Source of the DNA: Pleodorina starrii
Lineage: Eukaryota > Chlorophyta > Chlorophyceae > Chlamydomonadales > Volvocaceae
Direction of reading: 5' to 3'
Length of the DNA: 64,000 nucleotides
Assembly (NCBI GenBank): GCA_030267565.1
Contig: BRXU01000025.1
Location: 328,501 to 392,500 of the forward strand
The translations under genes were made by a program, and so were the position numbers. The stretch's first letter is position 1; the number at the start of each line of letters is the position of its first letter. The notes beneath the pieces were generated by a model. It was not told the DNA's origin, did no database searches, and was given only the letters and a program-made list of their open reading frames with translations. Shown here one piece after another: positions 60,783 through 64,000 of this stretch.

Positions 60783-63700
60783 CCCTTGGCCGCCTGACGC
60801 GATGCGGATAGACGCGACGCGACGCGACGCGACGTAAGCGCGGGTCGACTTCACGAGACGTCAGCTCCAGAACGTTTGGTCAGCTCCAGAGCCGCTCCGA
60901 AACCTGATACACCGTCCGTGAGGCACCTCGGGCGTGGCGCCTGGCTCCGCGGCTGGGGCAACTGGGGCAACTGGGGCACTTGGCTCCACGGCTGGCTGGC
61001 TGGCTGGCTGGCTGCATTCAGGCTGATCCCAAACCCAACGCAGAGACGACGGGGGCCCTAATCACGGAGTGGGGCGCGGGGGGTTTCGGGGGGGGGGGGG
61101 CCAGGGGCTGGAAAACACAGGGAGACGACACGGGCGGGAGAGCTGGGGGCAGTTGCGGGAGGGTGGGCGTCTTCCCGTCCGGTCCGGTTGGGGGTGAGGA
61201 TGGGAGGGGGGGTTACGGGTTACGGGGGGGGGGGTGAGTGTACGGGTTACGGAGGGCTGCGGCAGTGTCATGTGCGGTATGCGCATGTGGGTATCGTATA
61301 ATAACAAAAGGCAGCAACGTCGTCTACCACAGACCGCTACTACAGTACTCCTACTACAACACTCTTTAAACAAGGGTCCATTTGGAGCCCTCGGTGGCAA
61401 GAGCACAGCCACAGCTTCTGCAGATAATATCCTACAGACCCGACAGACAGCACTACAGACCTGCTACGCTAGGGTCATTCGGAGTTTCTGGAACCGGCGG
61501 CGGGCTAGCCAGCTGTGACCGTTGCAGTGCATCGGCGGAGGACGTACCGATCGGTGCTTTGCTGCTGCTTTTTTCCTGCATCCCTCTTTTAGTTAGTCTC
61601 GTAAGAATTCGAAAAGAAAAGAAGACATTGCTGCGCAAGCTTGCCTACAGCAGCAGATCGAGAGCTGCGCGCTTTTTTTCGTTGCTGGCTGTTGCTGGCG
61701 ATCGAACTTCCTACAACAGTACAACTACGAATCGCGATACGTGGACGTCGATTGGGCGATTCGACTCGACTCGAGCGTCCTGCTCAACCACGCACGCGAA
61801 CTGCCTGACCCTGCCTGACAGTTACGGGTTACGAACGCGCGGCTGCGAGCATTGAGGTGTCCCATAGTTGGCGGAAATGCGAGCGGACGCAGCGCATCTT
61901 GTTGCGGAAGAGCGAATATGATTAAAATTCGTTACGTTATTGTGAGGAAAAACGGTGCCGCCGTGATGCACCGTGTAGCGGTGGGGTCGATCGGGGATTC
62001 GGAAGCGCGTGTTCAGTGTTCTCGCCTGCGCGCGGGCGGCGGGGGTTGTTTGCCACGGTGCAGGGAAAATAAAAATCCAGCGCCCAGCATGTGCAGTCAG
62101 AGCAGCGGTGATGTGCACAGACAGCGCAGCGGTGACAGGATATAAAAGACCTCCAACAGCCCGTGAATACAAAGTCTACGCGCTCTGCCGCACGATGCAA
62201 TACTCGTTGCCTACATAGGCCCAGTTTGCCTAAACAGGCAAGTGGGATCGCTCCTTTGACGAGCGAGCCGCAAGGTCCCATCCTCCGTTCCTCCCCTCCC
62301 CGCCCGCTCGCCCACACACTTCGTTGGTTTAATACTTTAAATGTGTTTAGTTTTCGCCGGGGCCCTGGCTCGGTGGCCACTGCACTGGGAAGAGAATGAT
62401 CGCCCTGGACCACGAGTGGGATTGATCCCTTGCTATTCGACTAGTGTGCGATTGGCACATGTGCGGCTCCCAAACGTCCCAACTCGTACTGAAGTTTGTC
62501 CTTCGTTGGGAGAGGCGGGTTTAGTTTATGGTGTTACCAGGTTTGTTTTCAAACTGACCTCTTTGACTACCGGTATTTTTTCATTTATAAAAAATATAAA
62601 AAATACAAACTGACGCCGGTCGCGATGATGAATGAGAACGATGAAGCCCATTTTCGGGCCCTCTGCCTTCCCGCCTCACTTGAAACAGCAACTCCTGACG
62701 CCAGACGGACGAAGCCTATCAGGCCACGTGAGCTTCGTAAGTGTGTGAATTTTGCGATCGCCGGGTTAGAATTGCCGCCTTTGCAAACGACCTTAGTGCC
62801 AAATTAACGTTTGCAGAACGAAGATCAGTCAGCTAGCTAAAGCGGGGGACCGGGATCGCGGATCTGAGAAAGGTTTAAAGTTGGGTTACGAGTACGTGAT
62901 GGGAATACGTGAGACGTAACCGACTCTGTCACGTGCCAGACTTTCGTCAGCTGCTCGTCCAGTAGGACGGTCTAGTCGGAAAGCGGCGAAGACATGGGCC
63001 TGCTGGCTTTACGTATTTGCGTGTCCCAAAGGATACCAGGTCCTGATTGAGCCGGATTGTGTCAGGGCTGTGTCCCAAAGGATACCAGGTCCTGTTGAGC
63101 CGGATTGAAACAGATCAGACAGCATTCACGCAACTTCGTAGACCTTCCAGACTCTGCAGTGTTCCGAACGGGCCGTCGGCAGTTGTACCGGTATTTATTA
63201 CAAATGGCTTCTTTGGGACGGCGCCAAGAAAGCAAATGATAGCGAGGTCAGCCTTGCCTCGTTGCCTGGGGTTCATTCTTGCCAGTGAATTCGTGTCATT
63301 CCGTTTTAGGAATCGACGATTACCAGGGGGACCGGTTGTCACACCGGTCGCTAGCCGTACAGGCTAGACAGACTGTTCATCCTACCCCAGGGGCACCCGC
63401 AAAGGGGTGCCAAACGCAAAGCCACCAATGCCCGCCAGCTGCAAGCCCACCGCGCCATCAGGCCCACCAGTCCCTAGCCTACACAAGCAGCAAGAACGGC
63501 GCAAGGTCCACTATCGTCAAAACCTCCCAGCAGAAAAGACGCCGCCAGGCTGGGCAGTCCCGCACCCACACAAGAGTCAAGTGTGGTCACAGTAGGTTCG
63601 TGCAGAGGTCAGCACGACCAAGTCAAGCGCGCACGCGGTACGCACTCAGCAGAGCGAGTGTCGGGCAGAAACAGAAATGCTCGTGGGGCCCTCCGTTTTA

Positions 63701-64000
63701 GGATGGGCTCTCATAATGTGCGTCTCGCTGTACGGAATAAAACCAGTCGGCCTGGCTCGACCTCCTACTCTCGATGCGAGGATACTTTTGCTCGACGCAT
63801 TGGGAAATGCTATCAAGGCATCGAAATTTACCTTGCGCCAGCTGCAATTTGGGAAGGCGCGGCAGGCGACTGCGGACGTCGGCAGCTTGATCGGCCCTTG
63901 TCGGCGCGTGTGAGGTCTTGAAAGCGCCGTGCGTAGCGCTCGCGCCGAAGGAAAAAGTGCTTGAAACAAAAACAAATGCAATCAGATTTTACTTTGCCGG
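60783..64000. other. Terminal region without a supported gene
   Basis: GACGC repeats follow the Nudix stop (60805-60835), then G-rich runs to about 61230. From about 61260 GC content is clearly lower than in the rest of the window. It contains a direct duplication of about 40 bases (63022-63056 and 63071-63108) and several short open frames with no recognised domain. It may be old transposon sequence or the upstream region of a gene beyond the window. Confidence 0.5.
63022..63108. repeat. Short direct duplication
   Basis: GTCCCAAAGGATACCAGGTC then CTGATTGAGCCGGATTG occurs twice, the second copy lacking two bases, with 14 bases between. It is in the low-GC terminal region. Confidence 0.9.

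Overview
The window looks like nuclear DNA of a chlorophyte green alga of the volvocine / Chlamydomonas type. The evidence is very high GC, intron-dense genes with conventional GT-AG splicing, the TTTTAGGG telomere motif scattered through introns, TGTAA poly(A) signals, hydroxyproline-type SP/PP-rich linkers like those of algal wall glycoproteins, and nuclear genes for plastid proteins (ribosomal protein bL35 and an OEP21-like envelope pore). I cannot name the species. Exon boundaries below were derived by hand from reading frame, splice sites and phase. Where they are given without comment, the phases close.

Region 1 (1-36013, + strand) is the body and 3' end of one enormous gene. About 49 exons encode roughly 4,890 residues within the window, and the 5' end lies upstream. 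In order the protein has two tandem modules (leucine-rich repeats, a Cys cap, a Pro/Ser linker), a large extracellular region with Cys-rich and Ig-like (DUF5011/HYR-type) repeats, a very long low-complexity exon, a polycystin-type extracellular domain and channel core (S2-S6 visible), and a cytoplasmic tail of about 1,400 residues that is rich in Gly, Ala, Gln and Pro. It reads as a surface receptor fused to a polycystin/TRPP-like channel. The introns carry minisatellites, telomere-like motifs and a long AACCC-family satellite.

Region 2 (36014-40960) is a gene-free, repeat-rich stretch. Region 3 (40961-49746, - strand) holds two genes in the same direction: a yeast Xpt1/Hpt1-like purine phosphoribosyltransferase (40961-44470) and an OEP21-like chloroplast outer-envelope anion pore (44958-49746). 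OEP21 is head-to-head, about 0.4 kb apart, with the + strand gene for plastid ribosomal protein bL35 (50141-51163).

Region 4 (52665-57239, +) is a prolyl 4-hydroxylase with an N-terminal signal/anchor and a C-terminal ShKT domain. Such enzymes hydroxylate the kind of Pro-rich linker found in the giant channel, but a functional link here is only an inference. Region 5 (about 58808-60782, +) is a MutT-like Nudix hydrolase with a low-complexity insertion. The last about 3.2 kb has lower GC and no gene I can support.

At least four families of short dispersed repeats (called R1-R4 here) occur in both orientations in introns and intergenic DNA. They are probably remnants of local non-autonomous elements.
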